In this document: piece by piece, positions 51,902 to 64,000 of the stretch
Position numbering within the stretch: position 1 is the first letter of the stretch
How the letters are laid out: every line of letters starts with the position of its first letter
Origin: Citrobacter sedlakii NBRC 105722
Lineage (GTDB): Bacteria > Pseudomonadota > Gammaproteobacteria > Enterobacterales > Enterobacteriaceae
Reading direction: 5' to 3'
NCBI RefSeq assembly: GCF_000759835.1
Contig: NZ_BBNB01000001.1
Span: 434,001-498,000 of the forward strand
DNA length: 64,000 bases
Program-made: the position numbers and the translations under genes
The notes under the pieces: model-generated
What the model saw: only the letters and a program-made list of their open reading frames with translations
Told to the model about the DNA's origin: nothing
The model's database searches: none

Positions 51902-52913
51902 TTTTTTCCTTAAGCACTTTCAGGTAGTCCTGCACAGACCGGTTATGGCTGGCAAGATTGGTATTAAACGTATGGCCCCCTTTGCCGTCGGCGACAAAAT
52001 AGAGATACGGCGTTTTGGCCGGATGCGCCGCCGCCTTCAGCGAGGCTTCGCCCGGCATGGCGATCGGTCCTGGCGGCAGCCCGGTGATGGTATAGGTGTT
52101 ATAGGCCGTCGGGGTTTCCAGATCTGCACGTGAGATCTTGCCATTATAGCGCTCACCCATCCCGTAAATCACCGTAGGATCGGTCTGCAGTCGCATTCCG
52201 ACGCGCAGTCGGTTGATAAATACCGACGCAACCTGATCGCGTTCGCTGGCAACCGCCGTCTCTTTTTCGATGATCGAGGCCATGGTGACCAGTTGATTCT
52301 GATCTTTATACGGTAACCCCTCCGCGCGGCCTTCCCAAACCTCATTAACCACTTTCACCATTTTTTGACGCGCGCGCTTAAGCAAGGCCACATCGGTTGT
52401 GTTGGCGGTGTACATCCAGGTATCAGGCCAGAACCAGCCTTCGAGACCGTCGGTTTCTTTCAGTTCGAGCGCCTTCGCCACGCTCGCGTAGCTATCGTCG
52501 GTCAGGGTATGCTTAACATAAGGCGCATCGCGCAACTGTTTGAGATAGTCGCTAAGCCGCATCCCTTCCACAAAACGCAGCGGAAATTGTGCCTCTTTTC
52601 CGCTTTCCAGCAGTTGCAGCATCTCCCGCACGGTCATTCCTGGCGTTAAGCGATACGTGCCCGCTTTGAAGTGCGAAAGCGCCGGTTCAACGCGCAGCAG
52701 CCACTGAAATACCCGGGGGCGGTTCACAACCCGGTCGGCATACAGTTGCTCACCGAGCGCCAGACGACCCGTTCCCGGTTTGAGGGTAAAAATGGTTTCT
52801 TCTTTAATCAGGATCTTGCTGTCCGCCAGTTGGCGAACCTTCCACAAGCCCACTCCCCCAGCAATGCCTAATACCACACCCAATAAGAGGACAGCGTATA
52901 ACAATTTTTTCAT
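51891..52913 (-). CDS. mltG: Endolytic murein transglycosylase MltG
   Basis: 340 aa (formerly YceG). An N-terminal membrane helix ([21 protein letters not shown]) anchors it, then a LysM-like subdomain and the YceG catalytic domain. The catalytic glutamate is Glu218 in [10 protein letters not shown]. It cuts nascent glycan strands and sets their length. It overlaps tmk by 11 bp and begins 2 bp after pabC. Confidence 0.95.
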   Translation of the reverse strand: MKKLLYAVLLLGVVLGIAGGVGLWKVRQLADSKILIKEETIFTLKPGTGRLALGEQLYADRVVNRPRVFQWLLRVEPALSHFKAGTYRLTPGMTVREMLQLLESGKEAQFPLRFVEGMRLSDYLKQLRDAPYVKHTLTDDSYASVAKALELKETDGLEGWFWPDTWMYTANTTDVALLKRARQKMVKVVNEVWEGRAEGLPYKDQNQLVTMASIIEKETAVASERDQVASVFINRLRVGMRLQTDPTVIYGMGERYNGKISRADLETPTAYNTYTITGLPPGPIAMPGEASLKAAAHPAKTPYLYFVADGKGGHTFNTNLASHNRSVQDYLKVLKEKNAQ

Positions 52914-52915
52914 GA

Positions 52916-53725
52916 CTAATTCGGATACTCACACAGTGGGGCCAGGAATTCATAGAGCGCGCGTGAAGAGAACGGCACAGCGTCAAAAGCGCAGACAGGA
53001 ATAACCGGCATCAGCGCGTTACAAACCACGATTTCGTCAGCGCGGCGGACATCTTCTTCACGGGCACTGGTTTCGACAACCCGAAAAGACGATTGTGCCA
53101 GTTGCTGCAAACAGAATTGTCGCATTATGCCGTTGACACCTGCCAGATCGAGACGCGGTGTATAGACCACATTGTCTTTTCGCCAGAACACATTAGCCGC
53201 ACAGCATTCCGTAACCCAACCTTCGCTGTCAAGAACCAGCGCCTCATCCGCCTCCGTCTGCTCAAGATGAGAACGAATCAGGACCTGTTCAAGACGGTTA
53301 AGATGTTTGATCCCGGCAAGCAGCGGGTTGCGACCAAGACGAACCGGGCTGAGAGTTAGCGTGATTCCTCGATTTCGCCAGTCATCGAAATGCGTCGGAT
53401 ACGGCGAAACGGACAGAATCCGGGTAGGCTGCGAGCAGTTTGCCGCGCTGTAGCCTCGACCGCCGCTGCCGCGGCTGATGATCACCTTCAGCACGCCACG
53501 TGAATGCCCCATGGCAAGCGTGTTCATTTCACGCTCAAGCTCATCCCAGAACTCAAAGGCGATCAGCAGTTTATTACAGGCATCCTGCAAACGCCGGAGA
53601 TGCGCAGCCAGATGGCAAAGCTGACCGTCTAAAATACGTACGGTAGTAAAGCAGCCATCGCCAAACTGTATTGCGCGATCGCTTGCAGCAAGCGATTCCT
53701 GTTCACGACCATTTATCAAGAACAT
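52916..53725 (-). CDS. pabC: Aminodeoxychorismate lyase
   Basis: 269 aa PLP enzyme of fold type IV. It turns 4-amino-4-deoxychorismate into p-aminobenzoate and pyruvate for folate. The PLP lysine is Lys140 in [13 protein letters not shown], and the N-terminal signature is [16 protein letters not shown]. Two bp separate it from mltG. Confidence 0.95.
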   Translation of the reverse strand: MFLINGREQESLAASDRAIQFGDGCFTTVRILDGQLCHLAAHLRRLQDACNKLLIAFEFWDELEREMNTLAMGHSRGVLKVIISRGSGGRGYSAANCSQPTRILSVSPYPTHFDDWRNRGITLTLSPVRLGRNPLLAGIKHLNRLEQVLIRSHLEQTEADEALVLDSEGWVTECCAANVFWRKDNVVYTPRLDLAGVNGIMRQFCLQQLAQSSFRVVETSAREEDVRRADEIVVCNALMPVIPVCAFDAVPFSSRALYEFLAPLCEYPN

Positions 53726-53793
53726 AGTGGCTCCTCATCGGTGGCCCGTTAGTGTGGCAGGATGACGAGTGCAGGACAAGGGAAGAAAACGCA

Positions 53794-53823
53794 ATAAAAA
53801 AGGCCCGACGAGCGGACCTTTAA
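53794..53823 (-). terminator. Terminator after fabF
   Basis: On the minus strand AAGGTCC-GCTCGTC-GGGCCTT (seven pairs with one G-U) is followed by TTTTATT. It lies between fabF and pabC, so pabC needs read-through or its own promoter. Confidence 0.75.
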
Positions 53824-53841
53824 GCAACAACGGACAGGCGG

Positions 53842-55134
<1,293 letters not shown>

Positions 55135-55135
55135 T

Positions 55136-55157
55136 CAGGCGGTCGAATGACCGCCTG
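55136..55157 (-). terminator. Hairpin between acpP and fabF, probable partial terminator
   Basis: CAGGCGGTC-ATTC-GACCGCCTG is a perfect nine-bp stem on the minus strand, then AGTTTTATCTTTTTG. The T tract is interrupted, so it may cut expression of fabF relative to the abundant acpP. Confidence 0.65.
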
Positions 55158-55168
55158 GAGATGTTCAC

Positions 55169-55405
55169 TTACGCCTGGTGGCCGTTGATGTAATCAATGG
55201 CAGCCTGAACGGTGGTGATTTTCTCAGCTTCTTCGTCCGGAATCTCAGTATCAAACTCTTCTTCCAGAGCCATTACCAGCTCAACGGTGTCAAGAGAATC
55301 TGCGCCCAGGTCTTCAACGAAAGAAGCATTGTTGGTAACTTCTTCCTGCTTAACGCCCAGCTGTTCGCCGATAATTTTCTTAACGCGTTCTTCGATAGTG
55401 CTCAT
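55169..55405 (-). CDS. acpP: Acyl carrier protein
   Basis: 78 aa, highly acidic. The phosphopantetheine serine is in [13 protein letters not shown] (Ser37 counting Met, Ser36 in the mature protein). Carries acyl chains in fatty acid, lipid A and other syntheses. It sits between fabG and fabF; the 200 bp before it contain its own promoter region. Confidence 0.98.
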
Positions 55406-55605
55406 ACTCTTAAATTTCCTATCAAAACTCGCTTTCGCGATGGTTTTCGTAGTGTATAAAATGTTGAAAAATTTGCAACTAAATCCCGGCAGGTCTTACC
55501 ACGATTTTACGCTATTTTGCGGCTTTTCACCCAAATAACGCAAATATTTTTCTACGCATTTTCCTTCAGACTGCTCCAGCCTGGCCGAATTTGCGTAGCT
55601 CGTGG

Positions 55606-56340
55606 TCAAACCATATACATTCCGCCATTGACGTGCAGGGTTTCACCAGTGATGTAACCCGCCTCGTCAGAAGCTAAAAATGCAACCGCGCTGGCAATTT
55701 CTTTTGGATCGCCTAAACGACCCGCAGGTACTGCCGCCAGCGTACCCGCACGCTGCTCATCGGTCAGCGCACGCGTCATGTCCGTTTCAATAAAGCCCGG
55801 AGCAACAACGTTTACAGTAATGCCGCGTGACGCAACTTCGCGCGCCAGCGATTTACTGAAGCCAATCAGACCTGCTTTCGCCGCAGCGTAATTGGTCTGA
55901 CCCGCATTTCCCATGGTACCAACCACAGAACCGACAGTGATAATACGTCCATGACGCTTTTTCATCATAGCGCGCATTACCGCTTTTGACAGGCGGAAAA
56001 CAGATGAAAGATTGGTTTCGAGAATATCGTTCCACTCATCATCTTTCATTCGCATCAGCAGATTGTCGCGAGTGATACCGGCATTATTGACCAGGATATC
56101 GACTTCACCAAATTCTGCGCGAATTTTTTCCAGAACGGATTCGATAGATGCAGGATCGGTCACGTTCAACATCAGACCTTTGCCTTTCGCACCTAAGTAA
56201 TCGCTAATGGCCTGAGCGCCATTTTCGCTGGTCGCTGTACCGATAACGGTCGCGCCACGGGCAACGAGCGTCTCTGCAATAGCGCGGCCAATACCGCGAC
56301 TTGCACCGGTAACCAGCGCGATTTTTCCTTCAAAACTCAT
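55606..56340 (-). CDS. fabG: 3-oxoacyl-ACP reductase
   Basis: 244 aa short-chain dehydrogenase using NADPH. Cofactor loop TGASRGIG (11-18), NNAG at 85-88 and the catalytic triad Ser138, Tyr151 and Lys155 (GSVVGTMGNAGQTNYAAAK). It is 12 bp after fabD. Confidence 0.98.
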   Translation of the reverse strand: MSFEGKIALVTGASRGIGRAIAETLVARGATVIGTATSENGAQAISDYLGAKGKGLMLNVTDPASIESVLEKIRAEFGEVDILVNNAGITRDNLLMRMKDDEWNDILETNLSSVFRLSKAVMRAMMKKRHGRIITVGSVVGTMGNAGQTNYAAAKAGLIGFSKSLAREVASRGITVNVVAPGFIETDMTRALTDEQRAGTLAAVPAGRLGDPKEIASAVAFLASDEAGYITGETLHVNGGMYMV

Positions 56341-56352
56341 GGTTTTCCTCTT

Positions 56353-57282
56353 TTATTGCTCAAGCGCCGCAGATACCGCCGCCGGTTCATTCAGCGCCGA
56401 GGCGGTCAGGGTATCGACAATGCGTTTCGTCAGACCGGTGAGGACTTTACCCGGACCGACTTCGTAAAGGTGTTCCACGCCCTGCGCGGCCATAAACTCA
56501 ACGCTACGGGTCCACTGAACCGGGCTGTACAGCTGGCGAACCAGCGCATCACGAATCGCGTCAGCCTCGGTTTCACATTTCACATCCACGTTGTTCACTA
56601 CCGGCACTGTCGGCGCGCTGAAGGTGATTTTCGCTAATTCAACGGCCAGTTTTTCCGCAGCGGGTTTCATCAACGCGCAGTGCGACGGTACGCTTACCGG
56701 TAGCGGCAACGCACGTTTCGCGCCGGCAGCTTTACACGCGGCGCCCGCGCGCTCTACCGCCTCTTTGTGCCCGGCGATAACCACCTGTCCCGGCGAGTTA
56801 AAATTCACTGGCGAAACTACCTGGCCTTCCGCCGCGTCTTCGCAGGCTTTAGCGATGGAAGCATCATCCAGACCGATAATAGCAGACATGCCGCCTGTGC
56901 CTTCCGGTACCGCTTCCTGCATAAATTTACCACGCAGTTCCACGAGACGCACCGCATCAGCAAAATTGATGACGCCCGCGCACACCAGCGCAGAGTATTC
57001 ACCCAGGCTATGACCCGCCATCAGCGCAGGCGCTTTACCGCCCTGCTGCTGCCAGACGCGGTACAGTGCGACAGACGCCGCTAACAGCGCAGGCTGAGTC
57101 TGCCAGGTTTTGTTCAATTCTTCCGCTGGCCCCTGTTGAGTCAGCGCCCACAGGTCGTAGCCCAGCGCCGCTGAAGCTTCAGCAAACGTTTCTTCTATAA
57201 CCGGATAGCTTGCCGCCATATCGGCCAGCATCCCAACGGTCTGCGAACCCTGTCCAGGGAACACAAATGCGAATTGCGTCAT
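56353..57282 (-). CDS. fabD: Malonyl-CoA:ACP transacylase
   Basis: 309 aa. Loads malonate on ACP. Nucleophile Ser92 in AGHSLGEYSAL, oxyanion glutamine in FPGQGSQ, and the catalytic histidine in VPSHCALM. Between fabH and fabG, 15 and 12 bp gaps. Confidence 0.97.
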   Translation of the reverse strand: MTQFAFVFPGQGSQTVGMLADMAASYPVIEETFAEASAALGYDLWALTQQGPAEELNKTWQTQPALLAASVALYRVWQQQGGKAPALMAGHSLGEYSALVCAGVINFADAVRLVELRGKFMQEAVPEGTGGMSAIIGLDDASIAKACEDAAEGQVVSPVNFNSPGQVVIAGHKEAVERAGAACKAAGAKRALPLPVSVPSHCALMKPAAEKLAVELAKITFSAPTVPVVNNVDVKCETEADAIRDALVRQLYSPVQWTRSVEFMAAQGVEHLYEVGPGKVLTGLTKRIVDTLTASALNEPAAVSAALEQ

Positions 57283-57297
57283 GTTTAAATCCTTATA

Positions 57298-58251
57298 CTA
57301 GAAACGAACCAGCGCGGAGCCCCAGGTGAAACCACCGCCGAAGGCTTCAAGCAGAACCAGTTGCCCGGCTTTGATACGTCCGTCGCGCACGGCTTCATCC
57401 AGCGCGCACGGTACGGAAGCCGCAGACGTGTTGCCGTGACGGTCCAGCGTGACCACAACGTTGTCCATCGACATACCCAGTTTCTTCGCCGTCGCGCTGA
57501 TAATACGCAGGTTAGCCTGGTGAGGAACCAGCCAGTCGAGCTGCGAACGGTCCAGGTTGTTGGCCGCCAGCGTCTCGTCAACGATATGCGCCAGCTCGGT
57601 TACCGCCACTTTGAACACTTCGTTACCCGCCATCGTCAGGTGAATCGGGTTGTCCGGATTCACACGATCGGCATTCGGCAGCGTCAGTAATTCACCGTAG
57701 CTGCCATCCGCATGTAGATGGGTGGAGATAATGCCCGGCTCTTCGGATGCGCCGAGCACAACCGCGCCTGCGCCATCGCCAAAAATAATAATAGTGCCGC
57801 GATCGGTCGGATCGCAGGTGCGAGCCAGCACGTCGGACCCGACGACCAGCGCATAGTCAACGGCGCCGGATTTCACGTACATATCGGCCACGCTGAGCGC
57901 ATAGGTGAAGCCCGCACAGGCCGCCGCGACGTCAAACGCCGGGCATCCTTTAATGCCCAGCATGCTCTGGATCTGGCATGCCGCGCTGGGGAAAGCATGA
58001 GTTGCTGAGGTGGTCGCCACCACTATCAAGCCAATCTGATCTTTATCAATGCCCGCCATTTCCAGCGCCCGCTGCGCTGCGGTGTATCCCATCGTTGAGA
58101 CGGTTTCATCCGGGGCGGCAATATGGCGCTCACGGATACCTGTGCGAGTGACAATCCACTCGTCAGAGGTATCGACCATTTTTTCCAGATCGGCGTTAGT
58201 CCGCACGTGTTCAGGCAGATAGCTGCCAGTACCAATAATCTTCGTATACAT
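57298..58251 (-). CDS. fabH: Beta-ketoacyl-ACP synthase III
   Basis: 317 aa. Starts fatty acid synthesis by joining acetyl-CoA to malonyl-ACP. Cys112 in [11 protein letters not shown], with His and Asn in [10 protein letters not shown] and a glycine-rich GGGFTWG near the end. It follows plsX by 77 bp. Confidence 0.97.
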   Translation of the reverse strand: MYTKIIGTGSYLPEHVRTNADLEKMVDTSDEWIVTRTGIRERHIAAPDETVSTMGYTAAQRALEMAGIDKDQIGLIVVATTSATHAFPSAACQIQSMLGIKGCPAFDVAAACAGFTYALSVADMYVKSGAVDYALVVGSDVLARTCDPTDRGTIIIFGDGAGAVVLGASEEPGIISTHLHADGSYGELLTLPNADRVNPDNPIHLTMAGNEVFKVAVTELAHIVDETLAANNLDRSQLDWLVPHQANLRIISATAKKLGMSMDNVVVTLDRHGNTSAASVPCALDEAVRDGRIKAGQLVLLEAFGGGFTWGSALVRF

Positions 58252-58328
58252 GTACGCTCAGTCACTTTTTGGTTATATACCGCGGATCAACAACGACGAA
58301 GAGGCCGGGCGCGTTAGCCACACCGCTG

Positions 58329-59405
58329 TCAGTGTGGCTGCGATGTGTCGCCATGACCCACGTCCCGCCGTTCGAATCCAGTCGGGTATACAGATTCCAG
58401 GCGAGCGGCAATTCGCTGAGGAACTTGTCGCTGCACCGCCTGCACTGCCTGTTCAATCGCGACTGTGAAGGCTCGCTGATTGGCCGCACCATGACTCTTA
58501 ATCACCGTGCCGCGCAATCCTAACAGACAGGCGCCATTATACTGGTCGGGGTTGAGGTGACTGAATCGCCTCGTCAGGCTTTTTTGTAACCAACGTTTTA
58601 CTATCAGCAGCCACCACGACCGTTTTTTACCCTCACCCTGAGATTTCAGCAGTGAAAGGAACATTCTGACAACCCCTTCCATCGTCTTTAATGTGACATT
58701 GCCTGTAAAACCGTCACATACCAGCACATCCGTTTTTCCCGTCAATAATTCATTGGCCTCGAGATAACCGATGTAATTGATGGAGGAGATCGTTTTTAGC
58801 ACAGCCGAAGCGTCCCGAATACTGTCGAGACCCTTAGTTTCTTCTTCGCCGATGTTGAGCAAGGCCACGCGAGGGTTATCAATGCCAACCACTTCTTCCG
58901 CGAGCACCGAGCCCATAATCGCAAACTGCACCAGCATCGTGCTGTCGCAATCGACGTTAGCCCCTAAATCCAGGACCACCGTCTTCCCTTTTTGCTGATG
59001 CGGCAACACCGTGACCAGCGCGGGACGCTCAATGCCGTCCAGCGGCTTGAGCAATAATTTTGCCAGCCCCATCAGCGCCCCAGTATTACCGGCGCTCACA
59101 CAGGCCTGCGCTCGCCCTTCTTTCACGAGTTCCAGCGCCACCCGCATGGAACTACCGCGACTGGCGCGGATAGCCTGCGAAGGCCGGGCATCACTGGCGA
59201 TAACTGACTGCGCAGGGATAATCTGCAGACGCGAACGTTGTTCAAAGTCAGCTTTAGCAAGTAATGGCGTGATTGTATCGGGATCCCCGACTAAAAGAAG
59301 TGTGAGTTGTGAATTAGAATTCAGTGCCTGCAATGCTGCAGGCACTGTCACGGAAGGGCCGAAATCTCCCCCCATGACATCTAACGCCAGGGTTAGACGT
59401 GTCAA
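58329..59405 (-). CDS. plsX: Phosphate acyltransferase PlsX
   Basis: About 358 aa from a TTG at 59405, which gives [17 protein letters not shown], close to the E. coli 356-residue form. An in-frame ATG at 59432 with a GGGG site would add nine residues, so the start is uncertain. It makes acyl-phosphate from acyl-ACP for phosphatidic acid synthesis. Conserved segments include [13 protein letters not shown] and [12 protein letters not shown]. Peripheral membrane protein. Downstream of rpmF by about 80 bp, the usual rpmF-plsX-fabH order. Confidence 0.94.
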   Translation of the reverse strand: MTRLTLALDVMGGDFGPSVTVPAALQALNSNSQLTLLLVGDPDTITPLLAKADFEQRSRLQIIPAQSVIASDARPSQAIRASRGSSMRVALELVKEGRAQACVSAGNTGALMGLAKLLLKPLDGIERPALVTVLPHQQKGKTVVLDLGANVDCDSTMLVQFAIMGSVLAEEVVGIDNPRVALLNIGEEETKGLDSIRDASAVLKTISSINYIGYLEANELLTGKTDVLVCDGFTGNVTLKTMEGVVRMFLSLLKSQGEGKKRSWWLLIVKRWLQKSLTRRFSHLNPDQYNGACLLGLRGTVIKSHGAANQRAFTVAIEQAVQAVQRQVPQRIAARLESVYPTGFERRDVGHGDTSQPH

Positions 59406-59488
59406 GGTATCTTCGCCGCCTGGTTTGGTCATTCCCCGCCTGAACGGGGAAATTCCTCACTAAGCTTCATCACGCGAATAACGCGTGA

Positions 59489-59674
<186 letters not shown>

Positions 59675-59678
59675 TCAA

Positions 59679-60200
59679 TTACTTACGCTTTAAGCTGGCT
59701 AATACGGCAAATGGGTTTGGTTTTTGCGCTTCATCAGGCAGTTCCCCAAAGACCATGTCCGCCTCGGACACTTCACAGTGTTCAGAATCATGCACCGGAA
59801 CTACCGGCAAGGAGAGGATGATTTCATCTTCAACCATTGCAAGCAGATCGATTTCACCGAATTCGTTAACCTCAATCGGCTCATACGCTTCCGGGAGTGC
59901 TTCAGCCTGTTCGTCAGAACGAACCGGACTAAAACAATACGTTGTGTGAACCTGATGGGTAAACGGCTTACCGCAACGCTGACATTCGAGCGTGACCGAA
60001 ACCGCAGCGTCGCCGGTAATTACGGCGAGACGTTGGTTGTCGATAGCGAACGACATCGAGCATTCCACATCACTGTCCACACTGACCACAGAATCGGCGA
60101 CGCGCTCTACCAGATCGGAAGTATAGATACCTTCATAATCGAGGCGTTTTTGAGCCGTACGAACCGGATCCAGAGTCAGGGGTAATTTTACCTTTTGCAT
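59679..60200 (-). CDS. yceD: 23S rRNA accumulation protein YceD
   Basis: 173 aa (DUF177). Two cysteine-containing pairs form a possible metal or structural site ([15 protein letters not shown]), and the acidic C-terminus ends [13 protein letters not shown]. It affects 23S rRNA levels in E. coli. Cotranscribed with rpmF, with the promoter in 60201-60397 shared with the divergent yceF. Confidence 0.93.
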   Translation of the reverse strand: MQKVKLPLTLDPVRTAQKRLDYEGIYTSDLVERVADSVVSVDSDVECSMSFAIDNQRLAVITGDAAVSVTLECQRCGKPFTHQVHTTYCFSPVRSDEQAEALPEAYEPIEVNEFGEIDLLAMVEDEIILSLPVVPVHDSEHCEVSEADMVFGELPDEAQKPNPFAVLASLKRK

Positions 60201-60397
60201 AGGGCGCGCATATTAACTTTGTAACGTCATATAGTCAAAGAAAAAGGCAGCCTGCGGTTGCCTTTTGCCAATAATTCGCACACATTGCGGTTAACAGACT
60301 TATTTTCGCTCAGCAGACGCCCTGCTTGCGCGTCTGAATGACGAAAGACATAGTTTAAAATGGGTCTCATCAATACGCTATATCTGGTAGAAAAAAT

Positions 60398-60982
60398 ATG
60401 CCTAATCTTATTCTCGCTTCCACATCGCCCTGGCGTCGCGCCCTGCTGGAAAAACTGGCGATCCCCTTTGAATGCGCCGCGCCGGACGTTGACGAAACGC
60501 CGATGCCTGGCGAGAGTCCCCGTCACCTGGTCAGTCGTCTGGCGAAAGAAAAGGCGCAGTCGCTGGCCCACCGCTTCCCTGCTCACCTGATTATTGGCTC
60601 CGATCAGGTATGCGTGCTGGATGGCGAAATCGCCGGCAAGCCGTTAACAGAAGAAAAAGCCTGCCAGCAGTTGGCGAAAGCCAGCGGCAACATCATCACC
60701 TTCTATACGGGGCTGGCGCTGTATAATTCCGCGACCGGCCATTTACAGACGGAAGTGGAACCGTTTGACGTCCATTTTCGTCATCTGAGCGAAGCAGAGA
60801 TAGAAGACTACGTGCGCAAAGAGCGTCCGCTGCATTGTGCCGGGAGTTTTAAAAGCGAAGGACTGGGCATTGCGCTGTTTGAGCGCTTAGAGGGTCGGGA
60901 CCCCAATACGCTGATTGGCTTACCGCTGATCGCCCTGTGCCAGATGTTGCGTCGGGAAGAGATGAACCCGCTGAAAGCCTAA
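60398..60982 (+). CDS. yceF: 7-methyl-GTP pyrophosphatase YceF (Maf family)
   Basis: 194 aa house-cleaning nucleotidase. Start [20 protein letters not shown] is the Maf signature, and the catalytic aspartate is Asp69 in [13 protein letters not shown]. The specificity of this subfamily is m7GTP rather than dTTP/UTP. Divergent from yceD, convergent with rluC. Confidence 0.95.
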   Translation: MPNLILASTSPWRRALLEKLAIPFECAAPDVDETPMPGESPRHLVSRLAKEKAQSLAHRFPAHLIIGSDQVCVLDGEIAGKPLTEEKACQQLAKASGNIITFYTGLALYNSATGHLQTEVEPFDVHFRHLSEAEIEDYVRKERPLHCAGSFKSEGLGIALFERLEGRDPNTLIGLPLIALCQMLRREEMNPLKA

Positions 60983-61079
60983 CGCAGTGAAGCGCCTGAT
61001 GGCGCTTCACTTTCAGACCCGCGGAAAGGCGCGGGAGGCAAGCGTCATCTGATAAAACACGTCAGCGACGCGATCAGAA

Positions 61080-62027
61080 TCATTTACGCAATGTCTGGAG
61101 ACATCTTTTTAACTGCTCATCCATCGGCGCCTCAATGCGCAGTATCTCCCCCGTTCCCGGATGGGTAAACTTCAGCGCGGCAGCATGCAGGAAGAGGCGC
61201 GAAAGTCCGGTTCCCGCCAGTTGCTTGTCAAATTCGCGGTCGCCGTAGCGATCGTCAAACGCAATCGGATGCCCGGCATACTGGGTATGCACGCGGATCT
61301 GGTGCGTACGGCCGGTAACCGGGCTACAGCGCACCAGCGTGGCAAAGGCATAACGCTCTTCAACTTTAAAGCGGGTTTCTGAAGGCTTACCTTCCTGACT
61401 CACACGGACGATACGCTCGCCGCTTTGCAGGATGTTCTTTAATAGCGGCGCCTGCACGTTTTTCACGTGCGATTGCCACTGGCCGCGAACCAGCGCCAGA
61501 TAGTCTTTCTGCATCCCTTTCTCACGCAGTTGCTCATGCAGCGAACGTAGCGCCGAGCGCTTTTTCGCCACCAGCAGCACACCAGAGGTGTCGCGGTCGA
61601 GGCGGTGCACCAGTTCGAGGAACCGCGCCTCCGGACGCAGAGCGCGCAATCCTTCAATCACGCCGAAGCTCAGGCCGCTACCGCCATGCACCGCCGTGCC
61701 CGAGGGCTTATTGAGCACCAGGATATGGTCATCTTCGTACAGGATGACATCGGCCAGCGCCGCCACCTTTTGCAGGTGTGGCGACACGGCGTCGTCTTCC
61801 CGCTCGGCCACGCGAACAGGCGGGATACGCACTTCATCGCCCGCTTCGAGTTTATATTCGGGTTTGATGCGTTTTTTATTCACCCGCACTTCGCCTTTGC
61901 GCAAAATGCGATAAATCATACTTTTCGGCACGCCTTTTAACTGCGTACGCAAAAAGTTATCGATGCGTTGCCCTGCTTCGTCAGCGGAAATAGCAACAAT
62001 TTTTACGGATGGAGTCTCTGTTTTCAT
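61080..62027 (-). CDS. rluC: 23S rRNA pseudouridine synthase RluC
   Basis: 315 aa from MKTETPSVKIVAISADEAG; an ATG at 62069 adds 14 residues that do not belong to the family. It makes pseudouridines at 955, 2504 and 2580 of 23S rRNA. An S4 RNA-binding domain covers about 20-80 and the catalytic aspartate is Asp144 in HRLDRDTSG. Divergent from rne. Confidence 0.96.
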   Translation of the reverse strand: MKTETPSVKIVAISADEAGQRIDNFLRTQLKGVPKSMIYRILRKGEVRVNKKRIKPEYKLEAGDEVRIPPVRVAEREDDAVSPHLQKVAALADVILYEDDHILVLNKPSGTAVHGGSGLSFGVIEGLRALRPEARFLELVHRLDRDTSGVLLVAKKRSALRSLHEQLREKGMQKDYLALVRGQWQSHVKNVQAPLLKNILQSGERIVRVSQEGKPSETRFKVEERYAFATLVRCSPVTGRTHQIRVHTQYAGHPIAFDDRYGDREFDKQLAGTGLSRLFLHAAALKFTHPGTGEILRIEAPMDEQLKRCLQTLRK

Positions 62028-62202
62028 GGGGGCCGATTCTAAATAGCGGCAAGGATTCGCGCCACTCATTTTTCTATGCTTATATTTATCTTTATCTGCC
62101 GCCGCACAGCGTATTCATCACAGATTTGGTGGTTATTAAACCAATCACCGCGGATAAGTGAAAAAACTGTGAGTAAGTGGGAGATAAATGGTAAAAGTCA
62201 TC

Positions 62203-62232
62203 TTGCTATAACAAGGTTAGCAGTGGAATAAT
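62203..62232 (+). promoter_or_regulatory. rne p1 promoter
   Basis: TTGCTA (62203-62208) and AATAAT (62227-62232) are separated by 18 bp and place the start near 62239, which gives a leader of 361 bases, the length of the E. coli rne p1 transcript. Confidence 0.7.
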
Positions 62233-62238
62233 GTCACC

Positions 62239-62599
62239 GTTTCCGTGTCAAAACTTGTTAGAACAAGCAATTTTACGGAATGACCCATTTTGCCCGAACG
62301 ATCATCCACGCAGCAATGGCGTAAGACGTATTGATCTTTCAGGCAGTTAGCGGGCTGCGGGTTGCAGTCCTTACCGGTAGATCGGATCTTCTCTGGAGAG
62401 TAACACCCAGGCAGTTCCCCTGATAATTGCGCTGTGTTTCCGTATGAAATACAGGCAACCGACACTCTGCGCCTCTTTGAGCTGACGATAACCGTGAGGT
62501 TGGCGACGCGAATAGACACGAGGCCATCGGTTCACACCCGGAAAGGCGATACTCTGCCCGCAGCTTAGTCGTCAATGTAAGAATAATGAGTAAGTTACG
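62239..62599 (+). promoter_or_regulatory. rne 5' untranslated region, autoregulatory leader
   Basis: 361 bases without a gene between the p1 start and the rne ATG. In E. coli the same leader folds into hairpins (hp2, hp3) through which RNase E cleaves its own message to hold its level constant. Several inverted repeats are visible, for example TTACCGGT-type pairing near 62370 and the GCGACGCG/CACGAGGCC area, but I did not fold it. Confidence 0.75.
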
Positions 62600-64000
62600 A
62601 TGAAAAGAATGTTAATCAACGCAACTCAGCAGGAAGAGTTGCGTGTTGCCCTTGTAGATGGGCAGCGTCTGTACGATCTGGATATTGAAAGTCCTGGACA
62701 CGAGCAGAAAAAAGCGAACATCTATAAAGGCAAAATTACCCGTATTGAACCGAGTCTGGAAGCGGCTTTTGTTGATTACGGCGCTGAACGTCACGGTTTC
62801 CTCCCGTTAAAAGAAATTGCCCGCGAATATTTCCCCGCCAGTTACAACGCGCATGGTCGTCCCAACATTAAAGATGTGTTGCGCGAAGGTCAGGAAGTCA
62901 TTGTTCAGATTGATAAAGAAGAACGCGGCAACAAAGGCGCTGCGCTGACCACCTTTATCAGCCTGGCGGGTAGTTATCTGGTGCTGATGCCAAACAACCC
63001 GCGCGCGGGCGGCATCTCTCGTCGTATTGAAGGCGACGATCGCACCGAACTGAAAGAAGCGCTGGCAAGCCTTGAGCTGCCCGACGGCATGGGGCTTATT
63101 GTGCGCACCGCAGGCGTCGGCAAGTCTGCCGATGCGTTGCAGTGGGACTTAAGCTTCCGTCTGAAGCACTGGGAAGCCATCCAGAAAGCAGCGGAAAGCC
63201 GCCCGGCGCCATTCCTGATCCATCAGGAAAGCAACGTGATTGTTCGCGCGTTTCGCGACTACCTGCGTCAGGATATCGGTGAAATTCTCATCGATAACCC
63301 GAAAGTGCTTGAACTGGCGCGCCAGCATATCGCCGCGTTGGGTCGTCCGGACTTCAGCAGCAAAATTAAACTGTACACCGGTGAAATTCCCCTGTTCAGC
63401 CATTACCAGATCGAGTCGCAAATTGAGTCCGCGTTCCAGCGTGAAGTGCGCTTGCCGTCCGGCGGTTCCATTGTAATCGACAGCACCGAAGCGTTAACCG
63501 CTATCGACATCAACTCCGCTCGCGCCACCCGCGGCGGCGATATCGAAGAAACCGCGTTTAACACCAACCTTGAAGCGGCCGATGAAATCGCTCGCCAGTT
63601 GCGTCTGCGCGATCTTGGCGGCTTGATTGTTATCGACTTCATCGACATGACGCCGGTTCGCCACCAGCGCGCGGTGGAAAACCGTCTGCGTGAAGCGGTG
63701 CGTCAGGACCGGGCCCGCATTCAGATCAGCCATATTTCGCGCTTTGGCCTGCTGGAAATGTCCCGTCAGCGCCTGAGTCCGTCACTGGGCGAATCCAGCC
63801 ATCACGTTTGTCCGCGCTGTAGCGGTACCGGCACCGTTCGTGACAACGAGTCGCTGTCGCTGTCCATTCTGCGCCTGATCGAAGAAGAAGCGCTGAAAGA
63901 GAACACTCAGGAAGTTCATGCGATTGTTCCAGTGCCGATTGCGTCCTACCTGCTTAACGAAAAACGTACTGCCGTTAACGCGATTGAAACGCGTCAGAAC
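62600..64000 (+). CDS. rne: Ribonuclease E, N-terminal catalytic part (truncated by window end)
   Basis: The first 467 codons of the endoribonuclease that organises the degradosome. The S1 RNA-binding domain occupies about 39-119 ([23 protein letters not shown] in outline), followed by the 5' sensor and DNase-I-like region with catalytic aspartates in [13 protein letters not shown] and [10 protein letters not shown]. The zinc-link cysteines are Cys404 and Cys407 in VCPRCSGTG. The C-terminal scaffold lies beyond the window. It also serves the SgrS-ptsG regulation seen in this window. Confidence 0.97.
   Translation, partial: MKRMLINATQQEELRVALVDGQRLYDLDIESPGHEQKKANIYKGKITRIEPSLEAAFVDYGAERHGFLPLKEIAREYFPASYNAHGRPNIKDVLREGQEVIVQIDKEERGNKGAALTTFISLAGSYLVLMPNNPRAGGISRRIEGDDRTELKEALASLELPDGMGLIVRTAGVGKSADALQWDLSFRLKHWEAIQKAAESRPAPFLIHQESNVIVRAFRDYLRQDIGEILIDNPKVLELARQHIAALGRPDFSSKIKLYTGEIPLFSHYQIESQIESAFQREVRLPSGGSIVIDSTEALTAIDINSARATRGGDIEETAFNTNLEAADEIARQLRLRDLGGLIVIDFIDMTPVRHQRAVENRLREAVRQDRARIQISHISRFGLLEMSRQRLSPSLGESSHHVCPRCSGTGTVRDNESLSLSILRLIEEEALKENTQEVHAIVPVPIASYLLNEKRTAVNAIETRQN

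Overview
This window is ordinary enterobacterial core chromosome. Almost every gene aligns in order and orientation with the E. coli/Salmonella blocks nar-cha-kdsA-hemA-prs-pth-ychF and cobB-lolCDE-mfd-ndh-fhuE-ptsG-fab-rne. The presence of nas genes, an IutA-like receptor and a phosphatase autotransporter, none of which are in E. coli K-12, points to a Citrobacter-like member of the Enterobacteriaceae. That genus call is inference from gene content and protein similarity recalled from memory. No rRNA, tRNA, CRISPR array, insertion sequence or prophage was seen.

Layout. 1-4746: the nitrate/nitrite assimilation locus on the minus strand. It holds a partial nasC (or nasB), the nitrate ABC transporter nasDEF, a transcribed leader carrying an ANTAR-type hexaloop and a terminator, and nasR, the antiterminator acting on that leader. 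4820-8228: ychN, a DUF1883 gene with FNR- and CRP-like sites, and chaC, chaB, chaA. 8420-10336: a secreted tyrosine phosphatase fused to an autotransporter barrel. 10415-15719: kdsA-sirB1-sirB2-prmC-prfA-hemA (KDO synthesis, peptide release, haem). 15921-22945: lolB-ispE, prs with a long leader, dauA, ychH, pth, ychF.

22946-24664 is a small accessory patch. It holds a nucleotidyltransferase, a DHCW cupin and a decayed cupin. It sits where the E. coli order jumps from ychF to the cobB block, so it marks a synteny breakpoint. 24665-30415: phzF-like gene, cobB, nagK, lolE, lolD, lolC. 30714-38933: mfd, a REP element, ldtC, the bhsA/comR divergent pair, and an iutA-like receptor under a strong Fur box. 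38991-45081: ycfJ, ndh, then the envelope and cofactor genes ycfP-nagZ-thiK-lpoB-ycfL-hinT. 45430-49157: fhuE and ptsG.

49451-59662 is the classical tatD-holB-tmk-mltG-pabC-fabF-acpP-fabG-fabD-fabH-plsX-rpmF run (DNA polymerase III delta prime, dTMP kinase, septal glycan processing, folate, fatty acid and phospholipid initiation, ribosomal protein L32), followed by yceD. 60398-64000: yceF, rluC and, after a long autoregulatory leader, rne, which runs off the end.

The most distinctive items are the phosphatase autotransporter with a perfect palindrome at its predicted transcription start, two overlapping short reading frames in the prs leader, the NasR target in the nas leader, the orphan aerobactin-type receptor, and the breakpoint patch.
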